64,000 bases of DNA from Roseococcus sp. SYP-B2431 (GTDB taxonomy: Bacteria > Pseudomonadota > Alphaproteobacteria > Acetobacterales > Acetobacteraceae), in assembly GCF_004336745.1 (NCBI RefSeq), contig NZ_SJXD01000011.1:1-64000 (forward strand), written 5' to 3'. Made by a program: the position numbers and the translations under genes. Below, piece by piece: positions 17,300 to 26,844 of the stretch (position 1 is its first letter; every line of letters begins with the position of its first letter). The notes under the pieces are model-generated. The model was given only the letters and a program-made list of their open reading frames with translations, was not told the DNA's origin and did no database searches.

Positions 17300-20200
17300 T
17301 CAGGCGGCCGGCGCGGCGCCGCCCAGCGCGGGCCGCGCCACCGCCAGCGTATCGGCCAGCAGCTTGTCCAGCTGCCCCCGCGCCGCCTCCACCCCGATCA
17401 CGTCCTCCGCGCGCGCCGCCTGCTCCATGGCCTGCGCGGCCTCCGCCAGCAACCGCGCGCCCACCATGCGCGACGAGCCCTTCAGCCGGTGCGCCGCCTC
17501 CGCCAGCCGTGCCCCGCTGGCCTCCTTCAGCCGCGCGATGTCGTGCGCCGCCTGCTCGGCGAAGCTCTCCAGGATGCCGAGCAGCCGCTCCCGGTCCTGC
17601 CCGAAGAGCCCGCGCAGCGCGTCGGGATCGAAGAGCGCCCCGCCGGTGGACGCGCCCTCCCGCGTCAGGCTTGGCATGAAGCGCCCGAGCGCGCGGGAGA
17701 GCCCGTCCAGGGTCACGGGCTTGGCCACGAAGCCGTCCATCCCCGCCGCGTAGCAGCGCTCGGCCTCGCCCTTCAGCGCATTGGCCGTGACGGCGATCAG
17801 CGTCGTGCGGGGCAGGCCCTTCGCCTGCTCCTCCTGCCGGATCGCCCGCGCCATCTCGAAGCCGTCCATCACCGGCATGTGGATGTCGAGCAGCACGACC
17901 GAAGGCCGGTGCCACTGCCAGTGCGCCAGGCCCTGCGCGCCGTCGTCCGCGGTGGCCGCGGGGATGCCGAGCAGCTCCAGCTGGCGGGTGATGACCTCGC
18001 GGTTCACCGGATGGTCGTCCACCACCAGCACGCGGCCGAGCGGGGCGGTGCCGACGGGCAGCACGGGCGCGACCGCCGGCGCCGGCACCGTCGGCACCGG
18101 CGCTTCGGCGAAGCCGAGCCGCAGCGTCACCACGAAGCGGCTGCCGCGCCCGGGCGTGCTCTCGGCGCGGACCTCGCCCTCCATGAGCTCGGCGAGGCGG
18201 CGGACGATGGAGAGGCCGAGCCCCGTGCCGCCGAAGCGCCGCGTCGTCGAGCTGTCGGCCTGGGTGAAGGGCTGGAACAGCCGCGCCAGCGTCTCGGCAT
18301 CCATGCCCACGCCGCTGTCCTCGACGATCAGGCGGATCAGCGCCAGGTTGCCCTCCGCCCGCGTCTGCGCGGCCAGGCGGACGAAGCCGCGCTCGGTGAA
18401 CTTCAGCGCGTTGCCGATCAGGTTGAAGAGGATCTGCCGCACGCGGGTGGGGTCGCCCTCCAGCCAGTCGGGGCCGGGGTCGGGCGGGTCGGCGAAGAGG
18501 GTGAGGCCGCGCTGGCGGGCCTGGGGCATCAGGGTCTCGACCGTGCCCTCGATGAGGCCGCGCAGGCTGAAGGGCAGGGTCTCCACCTCCATCCGGCCCG
18601 CCTCGATCTTCGAGAAGTCCAGCACGTCGTCGATGATGCGCAGCAGCGACTGAGCGCTCTCGCGCATCACCGCCACGCTGCGCGCCTGGTCGGTCGCGAG
18701 CTCCGAACGGTCGAGGATCTCCATCATGCCGAGCACGCCGTTCATCGGCGTGCGGATCTCGTGGCTCATGGCCGCGAGGAAGGCGGACTTGGCATGGGCC
18801 GCTGTCTCGGCGGCGTCGCGCGCGGCCTCCGCCTCCGCCTGGGCGGCCAGCGCGGCCTGCTCGCTCGACTTCAGCGCCGTCACGTCGCGCGCGTGGCTGA
18901 TCATCCGGTTGCCGGAGAGCAGGGTGTAGGTGAACTCGACCCAGCGGCCGCCGGGCATCTGCCGCGCGTAGCGCTGGCTTCCATGCGCGCGGATGTGGTC
19001 ATAGACCATGTCCTCCCGCGCCGCGGCCTCGGCCTCGATGTCGTCCACCGGGCCGAAATCGCCCCGCTCCGCGAGCCAGCGGATGCCGTCGCGAAAGGCG
19101 ACGCCCGGCGCGAAGAGCTCCTGCGGCGCATCCAGCAGCTCGCTGTGGCGCTTGTTGGCCAGGATGATCCGCGTGTCCGCGTCGAAGAGCGTGACCAGCG
19201 CGTCGGTGCTGTCCAGCACCTCGCGCAGCAGGGTCCGCTCGGATTCCAGCTCCGCCTCGCGGCTGCGCAGCGCCGAAAGGTCTCGCGCGAAGGAGATGAC
19301 GCGACCGCCCGAGATGAGCTTGAAGTTGAACTCGATCCAGCGGCCGTTGGGCAGCAGCCGCACGTAGCGGTCCAGATCGCCCGAGAAGACGGCGGCGAGG
19401 CGCGCGCCGACCACCGTCTCCTCGTCCTGGTCGAAGCCGAAATCCCCGCGGCGATAGATGAAGCGGATGATCTCCGAGAAGGAGCGGCCGGTCTCGTGCA
19501 TCTCGGCCGGCACGCCGATCAGCTCCTCGAAGCGGCCATTGGCCAGCAGCACGCGCCCCTCGGCGTCGAGCACGATGATGACGGAATCGCTGCTGTCCAG
19601 CACCTCGCGCAGCATCGCGCGCTCGGTGGTCAGCTCCTCCTCGTGTTGCTTGAGCTCGGTGATGTCGCGCCCATGGCCGATGAGGCGGCCGTCCGAAACG
19701 CGCACATAGGTGAATTCCATCCAGCGCCCGTCGGGCATCTGGCGGCTGCTGCCCTGCGTCTCGCCGGCATAGACGCGGCCGATGCGCTCGCGCACGAAGG
19801 CGCCGACCTCCGCTTCGGGCACGGGGCCGAAATCGCCGCGCCGCGTCAGGAAGGCCACGCCGTCCGCGAAAGCGCGGCCGGGCGCGAACAGCTCCTGCGG
19901 GACGCCGATCAGCTCCTCGTGCCGGCTGTTGGCGAGCAGGACACGGCCCGTCTCGTCGAAGACCGTGACGAGGCTGTCGGTGCTGTCCAGCACCTCGCGC
20001 AGCAGGGTGCGCTCCGTCTCCAGCTCCGCCTCGCGCTGCTTCAGCGGGGTGATGTCGCGCGCCTGGGCGATGAGGCGGCCGCGCGAGACCCGACGGTAGC
20101 TGAACTCGATCCACTGGCCCCCGGGCATCCGGCGGTCGAACCGCGCGACCCTGCCCGCGTAGATGTCCTTCACGCGGCCCTGTACCAGGGCCTCGACATC

Positions 20201-21985
20201 CGTCACCTCGCCGTAGAAGCCGAGGGAGATCAGCGCGCGGATGCCGGCCTCGAAGGAGGCGCCGGTCTCGAAGAAGGGCTCGGGCAGGCCCATCATGTCC
20301 TTGTTCCGGCCATTGGCGAGCAGCACCCGCCCCTCGGCGTCGAAAAGCGAGAGCAGGGCGTCGCTGCTGTCGATCACCTCGCGCAGCAGGGTGCGCTCGG
20401 CCTCCAACTCCTCCTCGCGCTCCTTCAACTGAGTGACGTCGCGCGCATGGCCGATGACGCCGCCGCCGGTGAGCGGCGCGAAGGTGCGCTCGATCCACCG
20501 CCCGTTCGCCATCCGGCGCACCTCGCGCCGCACCCGGCCGGCGTAGATGTCGGCGAGGCGGCGGCGGATGAAGGCCTCCTCGGCCGCCGCGTCGCCGGGC
20601 GGGCCGTGCTCGCCGCGGCGGTAGAGGAAGCGGATGCCCTCGGCATGTCTGGCGCCGGGGGCGAAGAGCTCCGGCGGCATGCCGATCAGCTCCTCATGGC
20701 GGCCATTGGCCAGCAGCACCTTCGCCTCAGCATCGAAGACGGCGACCACGGCGTCGTTGCTGGCCAGCACCTCGCGCAGCAGGGTGCGCTCGGCCTCCAG
20801 CTCCTTCTCGCGCGTCTTGAGCTCGGTGACGTCGCGGTAGAGGGCGAGCACGCCGCCATCGGGCAGCGGGCACATGTGGAACTCCAGCCAGCGTCCGCCG
20901 GCGAGCTGGCGGGTGTAGCGGTTGCCGCCCGGCTTGCGGAGGACGGACAGGCGCTCGGCGACGAGGGCTTCCAGCGCCCCGGGGTCGGTGGGCGGCGGGC
21001 CGAAATCGCCGCGCATCACCTGGAAGCGATGCAGATCCCGGACATGCATCCCCGGCTCTGTGACCTCCGGCGGCAGCCGGTGGAATTCGCGCATCGGCCC
21101 GTTGGTGAGGCGCAGCCGGGCATCGGGGCCGACGAGCGCCACGCCGTCGGGCAGGTTGTGCACGACCGAGGCCAGCACCTCGCGCTCGGCCTCCAGCGCG
21201 AGCTCGGCGGTCTTCAGCGCGGTGATGTCGCGGACGAAGCCGAGCAGCCTGCCGTCAGCCATCAGCTGGAAGTTGTACTCGACCCAGGTGCCGTCCTGCA
21301 TGCGCGCGGGGAAGGTGAGGGTGCCGGCCCGAAGGATCTCCGCGCGGCGCTCGCGGACGAAGCGCTCGGGATCCTCCACCGCGCCGAAGTCGCCGCGCGC
21401 GACCATGTGCCGCAGGATGGCCAGGTGCGAGGAGCCGGGGCGCGCCAGCTCGGGCGGGATGCTGAGCAGCTCGCCCGTGCGGTCGGAGTTCTCGAGGATG
21501 GTGCCGTCCTCATCCGCATCCATCAGCACCACCACGTCGCGCGTGCGGCTCAGCAGGTGCTCGACGCGGGCGCGGCCGGCGGCCAGGCGCTGCTCGGCCT
21601 CGCGGGCCTCGGTGACGTCGCGGCAGAGGGCGACGCGCGCGCCGCCGGGCGCGTCCAGGACGCTGAGCGCGAGGTGCCGCCCGTCGCCGGCCTGCCAGGC
21701 GATGTCCTTGCGGCCGGGTCCGGCGAAGGCGGCGAGGACGCCGACGGCGTCGGCCGGGCGCAGGAGGCCGGCCGCCTCCATCGCGGCGATCTGGTCCGTG
21801 AGGGGCGTGCCGGCGGCGGAAATCGGCGCGGGCAGGCCCAGCATCTCGTCCATCGCGCGGTTGGCGAAGCTGCGCCGCAGCTCCGCGTCGTGCAGCGACA
21901 TGCCGCCGCCCATACCTTCGAGCAGAACGGGCAGGAGCGCCGCGGCGGCCTCCGGCGAAAGGGCAGGCATATGGGTATCGGGCAT
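17300..21985 (-). CDS. hybrid histidine kinase with eight PAS modules, receiver and HPt domain
   Basis: A 1561-residue sensor kinase with no membrane segment, so a cytoplasmic sensor. About residues 10-1015 hold eight successive PAS modules of the PAS_7 type. Modules 4-8 are near-repeats of about 125 residues, each opening ERTLLREVLDSSDALV.LFDAEGRVLLAN and ending in a GHARDITELK-like linker. Next come HisKA (FLAAMSHEIRTP, phospho-acceptor His1075), an HATPase with N box NLIGNALKF and G boxes DSGVGM and GTGLGLSIV, a receiver (Asp1367 in LLDIHMPVMDGFEM) and an HPt domain (His1499 in AHRLKGSS). All phosphorelay residues are intact. A start 15 bases downstream (21970) is an alternative. No response regulator is adjacent. 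Confidence 0.92.
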   Translation of the reverse strand: MPDTHMPALSPEAAAALLPVLLEGMGGGMSLHDAELRRSFANRAMDEMLGLPAPISAAGTPLTDQIAAMEAAGLLRPADAVGVLAAFAGPGRKDIAWQAGDGRHLALSVLDAPGGARVALCRDVTEAREAEQRLAAGRARVEHLLSRTRDVVVLMDADEDGTILENSDRTGELLSIPPELARPGSSHLAILRHMVARGDFGAVEDPERFVRERRAEILRAGTLTFPARMQDGTWVEYNFQLMADGRLLGFVRDITALKTAELALEAEREVLASVVHNLPDGVALVGPDARLRLTNGPMREFHRLPPEVTEPGMHVRDLHRFQVMRGDFGPPPTDPGALEALVAERLSVLRKPGGNRYTRQLAGGRWLEFHMCPLPDGGVLALYRDVTELKTREKELEAERTLLREVLASNDAVVAVFDAEAKVLLANGRHEELIGMPPELFAPGARHAEGIRFLYRRGEHGPPGDAAAEEAFIRRRLADIYAGRVRREVRRMANGRWIERTFAPLTGGGVIGHARDVTQLKEREEELEAERTLLREVIDSSDALLSLFDAEGRVLLANGRNKDMMGLPEPFFETGASFEAGIRALISLGFYGEVTDVEALVQGRVKDIYAGRVARFDRRMPGGQWIEFSYRRVSRGRLIAQARDITPLKQREAELETERTLLREVLDSTDSLVTVFDETGRVLLANSRHEELIGVPQELFAPGRAFADGVAFLTRRGDFGPVPEAEVGAFVRERIGRVYAGETQGSSRQMPDGRWMEFTYVRVSDGRLIGHGRDITELKQHEEELTTERAMLREVLDSSDSVIIVLDAEGRVLLANGRFEELIGVPAEMHETGRSFSEIIRFIYRRGDFGFDQDEETVVGARLAAVFSGDLDRYVRLLPNGRWIEFNFKLISGGRVISFARDLSALRSREAELESERTLLREVLDSTDALVTLFDADTRIILANKRHSELLDAPQELFAPGVAFRDGIRWLAERGDFGPVDDIEAEAAAREDMVYDHIRAHGSQRYARQMPGGRWVEFTYTLLSGNRMISHARDVTALKSSEQAALAAQAEAEAARDAAETAAHAKSAFLAAMSHEIRTPMNGVLGMMEILDRSELATDQARSVAVMRESAQSLLRIIDDVLDFSKIEAGRMEVETLPFSLRGLIEGTVETLMPQARQRGLTLFADPPDPGPDWLEGDPTRVRQILFNLIGNALKFTERGFVRLAAQTRAEGNLALIRLIVEDSGVGMDAETLARLFQPFTQADSSTTRRFGGTGLGLSIVRRLAELMEGEVRAESTPGRGSRFVVTLRLGFAEAPVPTVPAPAVAPVLPVGTAPLGRVLVVDDHPVNREVITRQLELLGIPAATADDGAQGLAHWQWHRPSVVLLDIHMPVMDGFEMARAIRQEEQAKGLPRTTLIAVTANALKGEAERCYAAGMDGFVAKPVTLDGLSRALGRFMPSLTREGASTGGALFDPDALRGLFGQDRERLLGILESFAEQAAHDIARLKEASGARLAEAAHRLKGSSRMVGARLLAEAAQAMEQAARAEDVIGVEAARGQLDKLLADTLAVARPALGGAAPAA

Positions 21986-22083
21986 TTGGGGATCAGAGCT
22001 AGCACGCGGGCGCGGGCGGTTCTGTCGCGTGTGTCGCGCGCCCCATGTGGCGCCGGATCCACTGGGTTGTGACGAATCCGGGA

Positions 22084-24312
22084 TCAGTCCGGCCGGGGCC
22101 TCCAGGTGTCCAGCTGGGCGTGGTTCAGGAAGAATTCGTCGCGCGGGAACATGTCGGTGAGCGGCGGCGCGGCCCGCGGGGTCTCGGGCGTCCAGACGGT
22201 GACCCCGCCTTCCACGAGCCGCGACAGGTCGGTCGAGGCCGCGTTGCCGCGCCGCGCATGGGCCGCGATGTCGGGCCGGCGCAGCAGCTCCATCAGCGCG
22301 GCGTGGTCGAAGGGAATGGGCCGGTCGCTGCCGATCATGGCCTGGATCGGCGTGAGCAGGATGGCGTGGGGGAAGGCGGCGGCGAAGGTGTCCACCACGC
22401 GCCAGGTCGGCGCCCATTGCACGTAGAGGCCGCCGGGCGCCAGCCGCTCGCGCAGCTGCGCCAGGAACTCGGCGCTGTAGAGCAGGCCGGAATGCGAGGA
22501 TTGCGGCCGGATCGCATCGGCCTCGATGACGTCGTAGCGCTCGTCGCCGCGCGTCAGGGCGCGCCGGCCGTCGCCGTATTCGAGGCGCAGGCGCGGATCG
22601 GCCAGCAGGGCGGCCACGCCGGATTCCGGCCGCTCACGCGCGATCTCCTCCAGCGTGTCGAGCACCGGGGCCACGAGCTCGATGGCGCGGATCTCCCGCG
22701 TGGCCGGGTTCACCGCGGCGCCGTAGGGCGTTCCGCCGGAGCCCACGCCGATGGCCAGCACGCGCTCGGGCGCGGGATGCAGGAGCGGTCCCAGCATGCC
22801 GAGCAGGATGTGCTGCTCCAGGAAGGGCACGAAGCCCTGGCCGTGGCCCATGATGAAGAAGCGGCCCGGCGCCCGGCCCTCGCCCTCGCCGAACTCGCGC
22901 CAGAAGGAGATGCCGGAGCGGTCCTCGGCCCAGGCGAATTCCACGCCCTCCGGCAGCCCGTGCATGCGCGACCAGAAGCGCTGGTTGGAGGGCAAGGCGA
23001 GCGCGATGAGCGCGGTGCAGCCGGCCAGCGCCAGGATCGCCGGCCGCGAGCGCCGCGCCTGCCGGAGCCAGAAGCCCAGCAGCGCCAACGAAAGGACGGC
23101 CAGCAGCACCAGCGTCCCCATCGTGCCGAGGAGATGGAAGGTCACGAGGCCGGTGCCGATCGACCCTGCCGCATTGCCCAGGATGTTGGCCAGCTGCACC
23201 CAGCCCACGCGCGCGCCGACGCTCGCGAGATCCTGCTGCACGGCGCGCTGCACGAAGGGGAAGGTCATGCCAATGACGAAGGAGGGTGGCGCCACCACGA
23301 CCACGATGATCGCCGTCGAGAGGACGATGGCGCGGTGGTGGAAGCGGTCGAAATCCGCGCCCATCCGGTCGGCCAGCAAGGGCTCGCCCATGGCCCACCA
23401 CAAGACGCCGAGCAGCGCCACCGCCAGCACGAAGCCGCCGCCCTGGGTGAGGAAGAAGGCCGGGCGGGGATCCTTCATCCGTCGCACCATGCGGGCCGCC
23501 AGCGCCATGCCGAGCCCGTCGGCCAGCAGGAAGGTGCCGAGCACGGTGGGGAAGAGATAGGCGTGATACTGCCCCACCTGGCCCAGCATCCGCACCCAGA
23601 CGATCTCCAGAGCCACGATGACGTAGCCGGAGAGGAAGACCAGCAGGCACCAGAGCCGGAGGCCGCCGAAGGGCTCCGCCTGCGCCGCCGCGCGCGCTGC
23701 GGGCCGCGGCGCCTCGGCCGGCATGGCGTGCATCAGCGTCAGCGGGATCAGCGCGGCCGTCAGGTTCAGCGCCGCGGCGAAGCCGAGCGCGCCGGGATAG
23801 CCGAGATGGCCCACGATGACCCATCCGCCCAGCAGGGCGCCGAGGCCGGCGCCCAGGGTGTTCCAGCCATAGAGCGTGCCGATTCGGGTCGCGAGGCTTT
23901 CGAGGTCCGTCGCGATGGCGCGCGCCAGGAGGGGCAGGGAGGCGCCCATCAGCGTGGTCGGGATCACCAGCCCGGCGAAGCACAGGGCGAAGACGGCCAG
24001 CGGCTGCTCCACCGCGTCGGAGAGGCCGACGGCGATGAGGTCGTAGAGGAAGGGCTTGGAGAGCAGCGCGCAGAGCGCCACGCCCGCCTCGCAGAGCGCG
24101 AAGGCGAGCAGCGCGCGGCGCGGCGGCAGGCGGTCGGCCAGCTTCGCCCCCAGGATGGAACCGAGCCCCAGCCCGCCCAGGAAGGCGCCGACCACCAGCG
24201 CCGCCGAGACCGTGTCCGAGCCCGCGAAGACGCCCAGCATCCGCTGCCAGACGATCTGGCAGAGCAGCGCGCCGAAGCCCGAGCAGAAGAAGGCGATCGT
24301 CAGCCGGACCAT
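22084..24312 (-). CDS. membrane protein fused to spermidine-synthase-like domain
   Basis: A 742-residue protein. The N-terminal two thirds (to about residue 470) contain a dozen or more hydrophobic helices with MFS-like repeats (SGFGALLCQIVWQRMLGVFAG and SGYVIVALEIVWVRMLGQVG). The C-terminal part is a Rossmann fold like polyamine synthases: AIGVGSGGTPYGAAVNP, AIELVAPVLDTLEE and YDVIEADAIRPQSSHSGLLYS. Here the usual catalytic DXXD/D site of spermidine synthases reads EADAIRP, so true aminopropyl transfer is doubtful. The start at 24312 is preceded by GGGAG at good spacing. Such fused proteins are widespread and mostly uncharacterised. It may be cotranscribed with the downstream kinase, 98 bases on. 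Confidence 0.85.
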   Translation of the reverse strand: MVRLTIAFFCSGFGALLCQIVWQRMLGVFAGSDTVSAALVVGAFLGGLGLGSILGAKLADRLPPRRALLAFALCEAGVALCALLSKPFLYDLIAVGLSDAVEQPLAVFALCFAGLVIPTTLMGASLPLLARAIATDLESLATRIGTLYGWNTLGAGLGALLGGWVIVGHLGYPGALGFAAALNLTAALIPLTLMHAMPAEAPRPAARAAAQAEPFGGLRLWCLLVFLSGYVIVALEIVWVRMLGQVGQYHAYLFPTVLGTFLLADGLGMALAARMVRRMKDPRPAFFLTQGGGFVLAVALLGVLWWAMGEPLLADRMGADFDRFHHRAIVLSTAIIVVVVAPPSFVIGMTFPFVQRAVQQDLASVGARVGWVQLANILGNAAGSIGTGLVTFHLLGTMGTLVLLAVLSLALLGFWLRQARRSRPAILALAGCTALIALALPSNQRFWSRMHGLPEGVEFAWAEDRSGISFWREFGEGEGRAPGRFFIMGHGQGFVPFLEQHILLGMLGPLLHPAPERVLAIGVGSGGTPYGAAVNPATREIRAIELVAPVLDTLEEIARERPESGVAALLADPRLRLEYGDGRRALTRGDERYDVIEADAIRPQSSHSGLLYSAEFLAQLRERLAPGGLYVQWAPTWRVVDTFAAAFPHAILLTPIQAMIGSDRPIPFDHAALMELLRRPDIAAHARRGNAASTDLSRLVEGGVTVWTPETPRAAPPLTDMFPRDEFFLNHAQLDTWRPRPD

Positions 24313-24446
24313 TGGCGCTCCCGTTGATGGCGTTATCGTTACCCTCGATTCATGTGAGCGGGATCGCCGGAATGGATCAAGCGGCGATTGACCCGGGCCC
24401 CGGCTTCGCTGTCCCATGCGGGGGGGATCATTCGAGGAGGAACGAC

Positions 24447-25508
24447 ATGCGCGCCTGGGCCATCACGGAGCTGGGACAACCGCTCCAGGAGATCGAGCTG
24501 CCGACGCCGGAGCCTCATGGCGACGAGGTCCTGCTGGAGGTCACCCATGCCGGCGTCTGCCACTCCGACCTGCATATCTGGGAGGGCGGCTACGACCTCG
24601 GCTCGCGCGGGCGGCTCAGCATGGCCGACCGGGGCATGAAGCTGCCGCTGGCGCTGGGCCACGAGATCGTCGGCCGCGTGCTGAAATGGGGTCCGGGCGG
24701 CGAGGGGAAGGGGCTGGAGAAGGGGCAGGTCCGCCTGGTCTATCCCTGGGTTGGCTGCGGCGAATGCCCGCGCTGCGCGCGCGACGAGGAAAATCTCTGC
24801 ACGGCCAAGCCGCGCGCGCTCGGCGTCTATCAGAACGGCGGCTACGCCACGCATGTCCTGGCCTCGCATTGGAAGCACCTCGTGCCCATCGAGGGCATCG
24901 ATCCGGCCCTGGCCGCGACCTACGCCTGCTCCGGGGTCACGGTCTATTCGGCGATCAACAAGATCCTGCCCATGGAGCCGGACGAGTTCATCGTGGTCGT
25001 CGGCGCCGGCGGCCTCGGGCTGAATGCGATCGCCATCCTGAAGGCGCTGGGGCACCGGGCCATCTGCGCCGTGGACATCGACGAGGCGAAGCTGGCCGCC
25101 GCCAGGGAGCAGGGCGCCAGCCAGACGGTGCTGGCCGGCAAGGACACGGCACAGGGCATCATCGAGGCCTGCGGCGGACCGGTGATGGGCGTCATCGACC
25201 TGGTGAACGGCTCGCAGACGGCGCTCGCCGCCTTCGATGCGCTGGGCCGGGGCGGCAAGCTGGTGCAGGTCGGCCTCTTCGGCGGCGAGCTGAAGCTGCC
25301 CCTGCCGCTGATGGCCATCCGCGCCCTGACCATCCAGGGCAGCTACGTGGGCAACCTCAAGGAGCTGCGGGCGCTGATCGAGATCGCGAAGAAGGGGCAG
25401 ATCCCGGGCATCCCCATCACGACGGAGAAGTTCGAGAATGCCGACGCCGCGCTGAACCGCCTCAAGGACGGCAAGGTGACCGGGCGGACCATCCTCGTCG
25501 CGGCCTAG
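24447..25508 (+). CDS. zinc-dependent alcohol dehydrogenase (MDR family)
   Basis: A 353-residue medium-chain dehydrogenase. Catalytic zinc ligands appear in GVCHSDLHIWEGG (Cys), LALGHEIVGRV (His-Glu) and the Cys of TYACSGVTVYSA. The structural zinc site is CGECPRCARDEENLC, with all four Cys present. The NAD-binding Rossmann motif is VVGAGGLGLNAIAIL. A strong GAGGAGG site lies just before the ATG. It would oxidise an alcohol or reduce an aldehyde; substrate unknown. It is followed after 76 bases, on the same strand, by the CoA-transferase and lyase genes, suggesting a shared catabolic route. Confidence 0.9.
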   Translation: MRAWAITELGQPLQEIELPTPEPHGDEVLLEVTHAGVCHSDLHIWEGGYDLGSRGRLSMADRGMKLPLALGHEIVGRVLKWGPGGEGKGLEKGQVRLVYPWVGCGECPRCARDEENLCTAKPRALGVYQNGGYATHVLASHWKHLVPIEGIDPALAATYACSGVTVYSAINKILPMEPDEFIVVVGAGGLGLNAIAILKALGHRAICAVDIDEAKLAAAREQGASQTVLAGKDTAQGIIEACGGPVMGVIDLVNGSQTALAAFDALGRGGKLVQVGLFGGELKLPLPLMAIRALTIQGSYVGNLKELRALIEIAKKGQIPGIPITTEKFENADAALNRLKDGKVTGRTILVAA

Positions 25509-25584
25509 CGGCGGCCCGTCTGGCGCTCCGCGGCCGGGAGGAGGATGATGCCCCCCGGCCAGGCTTGAGCGGGGAACGGGTGTT

Positions 25585-26844
25585 TTGGACGAGATGACGG
25601 CAGCGACGGCGCAGGCGGTCCCGGGCGGCACGAAGCCCTTGCCGCTGGCGGGCCTCCGGGTGCTGGAATTCTGCCACGTCATCATGGGCCCGTCCTGCGG
25701 GCTGGTGCTGGCCGATCTCGGCGCGGAGGTCATCAAGATCGAGCCGGTGGAGGGCGACCGCACGCGCCGGCTGTCCGGCTTCGCGGCCGGCTTCTTCGGC
25801 ACCTTCAACCGCAACAAGCGCTGCCTCGCGGTGGACCTCAAGGCGCCCGAGGGCCGGGCCGTCATCGGCAAGCTGCTCGAGACGACCGACGTGCTGATCG
25901 AGAACTTCGCGCCCGGCACGATGGAGCGGCTCGGCTTCGGCTACGAGGAGCTCGCGGCAAAGCACCCGCGCCTCATCTATGGCGCGCTGAAGGGATTTCT
26001 CTCCGGTCCCTACGAGAACCGCCCGGCGCTGGACGAGATCGTGCAGTTCATGTCCGGCCTGGCCTATATGACGGGCCCGCCGGGCCGTCCCCTGCGGGCC
26101 GGCGCCTCGGTCTGCGACATTCTGGGCGGCGTGCTCGGCGTGGTCGGCATTCTGGCCGCGTTGCAGGAGCGCGGGCGCACGGGGCAGGGGCAGCTCGTGA
26201 AGTCGGCGCTGTTCGAGAGCGCGGGCTTCCTCATGGCCTCGCACATGGCGGGCGAGGTGGTCACCGGCCGCCCCATGCCGCCGATGCCCGACCGGCAGGG
26301 TGCCTGGGCCATCTACGAGACCTTCGCGACCTCGGACGACCGGCAGTTCTTCCTCGGCATCACCAGCGACAATCACTGGCGCCGCTTCTGCGAGGGGTTC
26401 TCGCGCCCCGACCTGCTCGCCGACCCGCAACTGAGGACCAACGAGGATCGCGTCGCCGCGCGGCCGTGGCTGAAGAAGATCGTCGCCGACCTGGTCCTGA
26501 CCCGCACCCATGAGGAGATGTCCGAGCTTTGCGAGCGCGGCTCCATCCCCTTCGCTCCGGTGGCCCGCCCGGGCGACCTCTTCGACGACCCTCAGCTCAA
26601 TGCCCATGGCCGGATGCTGGAGGTCGAGATGGGCGGTGGCCGCGTCTCGAAGCTGCCGCGCCTGCCCATCGAGATGGGCGACCACGACACCGGCCTGCGG
26701 AGCCAGCCCGGCGGGATCGGGCAGGACACGCTGGCGATCCTGGCCGAGCTCGGCATCACCGAGGAGGAAGGCCAGGCCCTTGTTGCCCGGGGGATCGTGG
26801 GCGCGGCCTCAACGTACAGCATTCCAGAAGGGCACCGCTCATGA
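25585..26844 (+). CDS. class III (CaiB/BaiF) CoA-transferase
   Basis: A 419-residue family III CoA-transferase, which moves CoA between carboxylates through an aspartyl-CoA intermediate. Family features include LAGLRVLEFCHVIMGPSCG, ADLGAEVIKIEPVEGDRTR, NRNKRCLAVDLK, the catalytic Asp in RPALDEIVQFMSG, and a C-terminal domain with NEDRVAARP. The start is TTG (25585) or the in-frame ATG at 25594; a GGGGAA site fits the TTG better. The stop overlaps the lyase start (ATGA). A likely role is activating a 3-hydroxy-3-methylglutarate- or citramalate-like acid to the CoA ester the lyase then splits; that substrate is inferred. Confidence 0.9.
   Translation: MDEMTAATAQAVPGGTKPLPLAGLRVLEFCHVIMGPSCGLVLADLGAEVIKIEPVEGDRTRRLSGFAAGFFGTFNRNKRCLAVDLKAPEGRAVIGKLLETTDVLIENFAPGTMERLGFGYEELAAKHPRLIYGALKGFLSGPYENRPALDEIVQFMSGLAYMTGPPGRPLRAGASVCDILGGVLGVVGILAALQERGRTGQGQLVKSALFESAGFLMASHMAGEVVTGRPMPPMPDRQGAWAIYETFATSDDRQFFLGITSDNHWRRFCEGFSRPDLLADPQLRTNEDRVAARPWLKKIVADLVLTRTHEEMSELCERGSIPFAPVARPGDLFDDPQLNAHGRMLEVEMGGGRVSKLPRLPIEMGDHDTGLRSQPGGIGQDTLAILAELGITEEEGQALVARGIVGAASTYSIPEGHRS

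Noticed and set aside
17489-22072. Open frame of 1527 codons antisense to the PAS kinase
   Set aside because: Its length results from GC-rich codon bias and the kinase repeats. The product has no family motifs, while the other strand holds a complete kinase.
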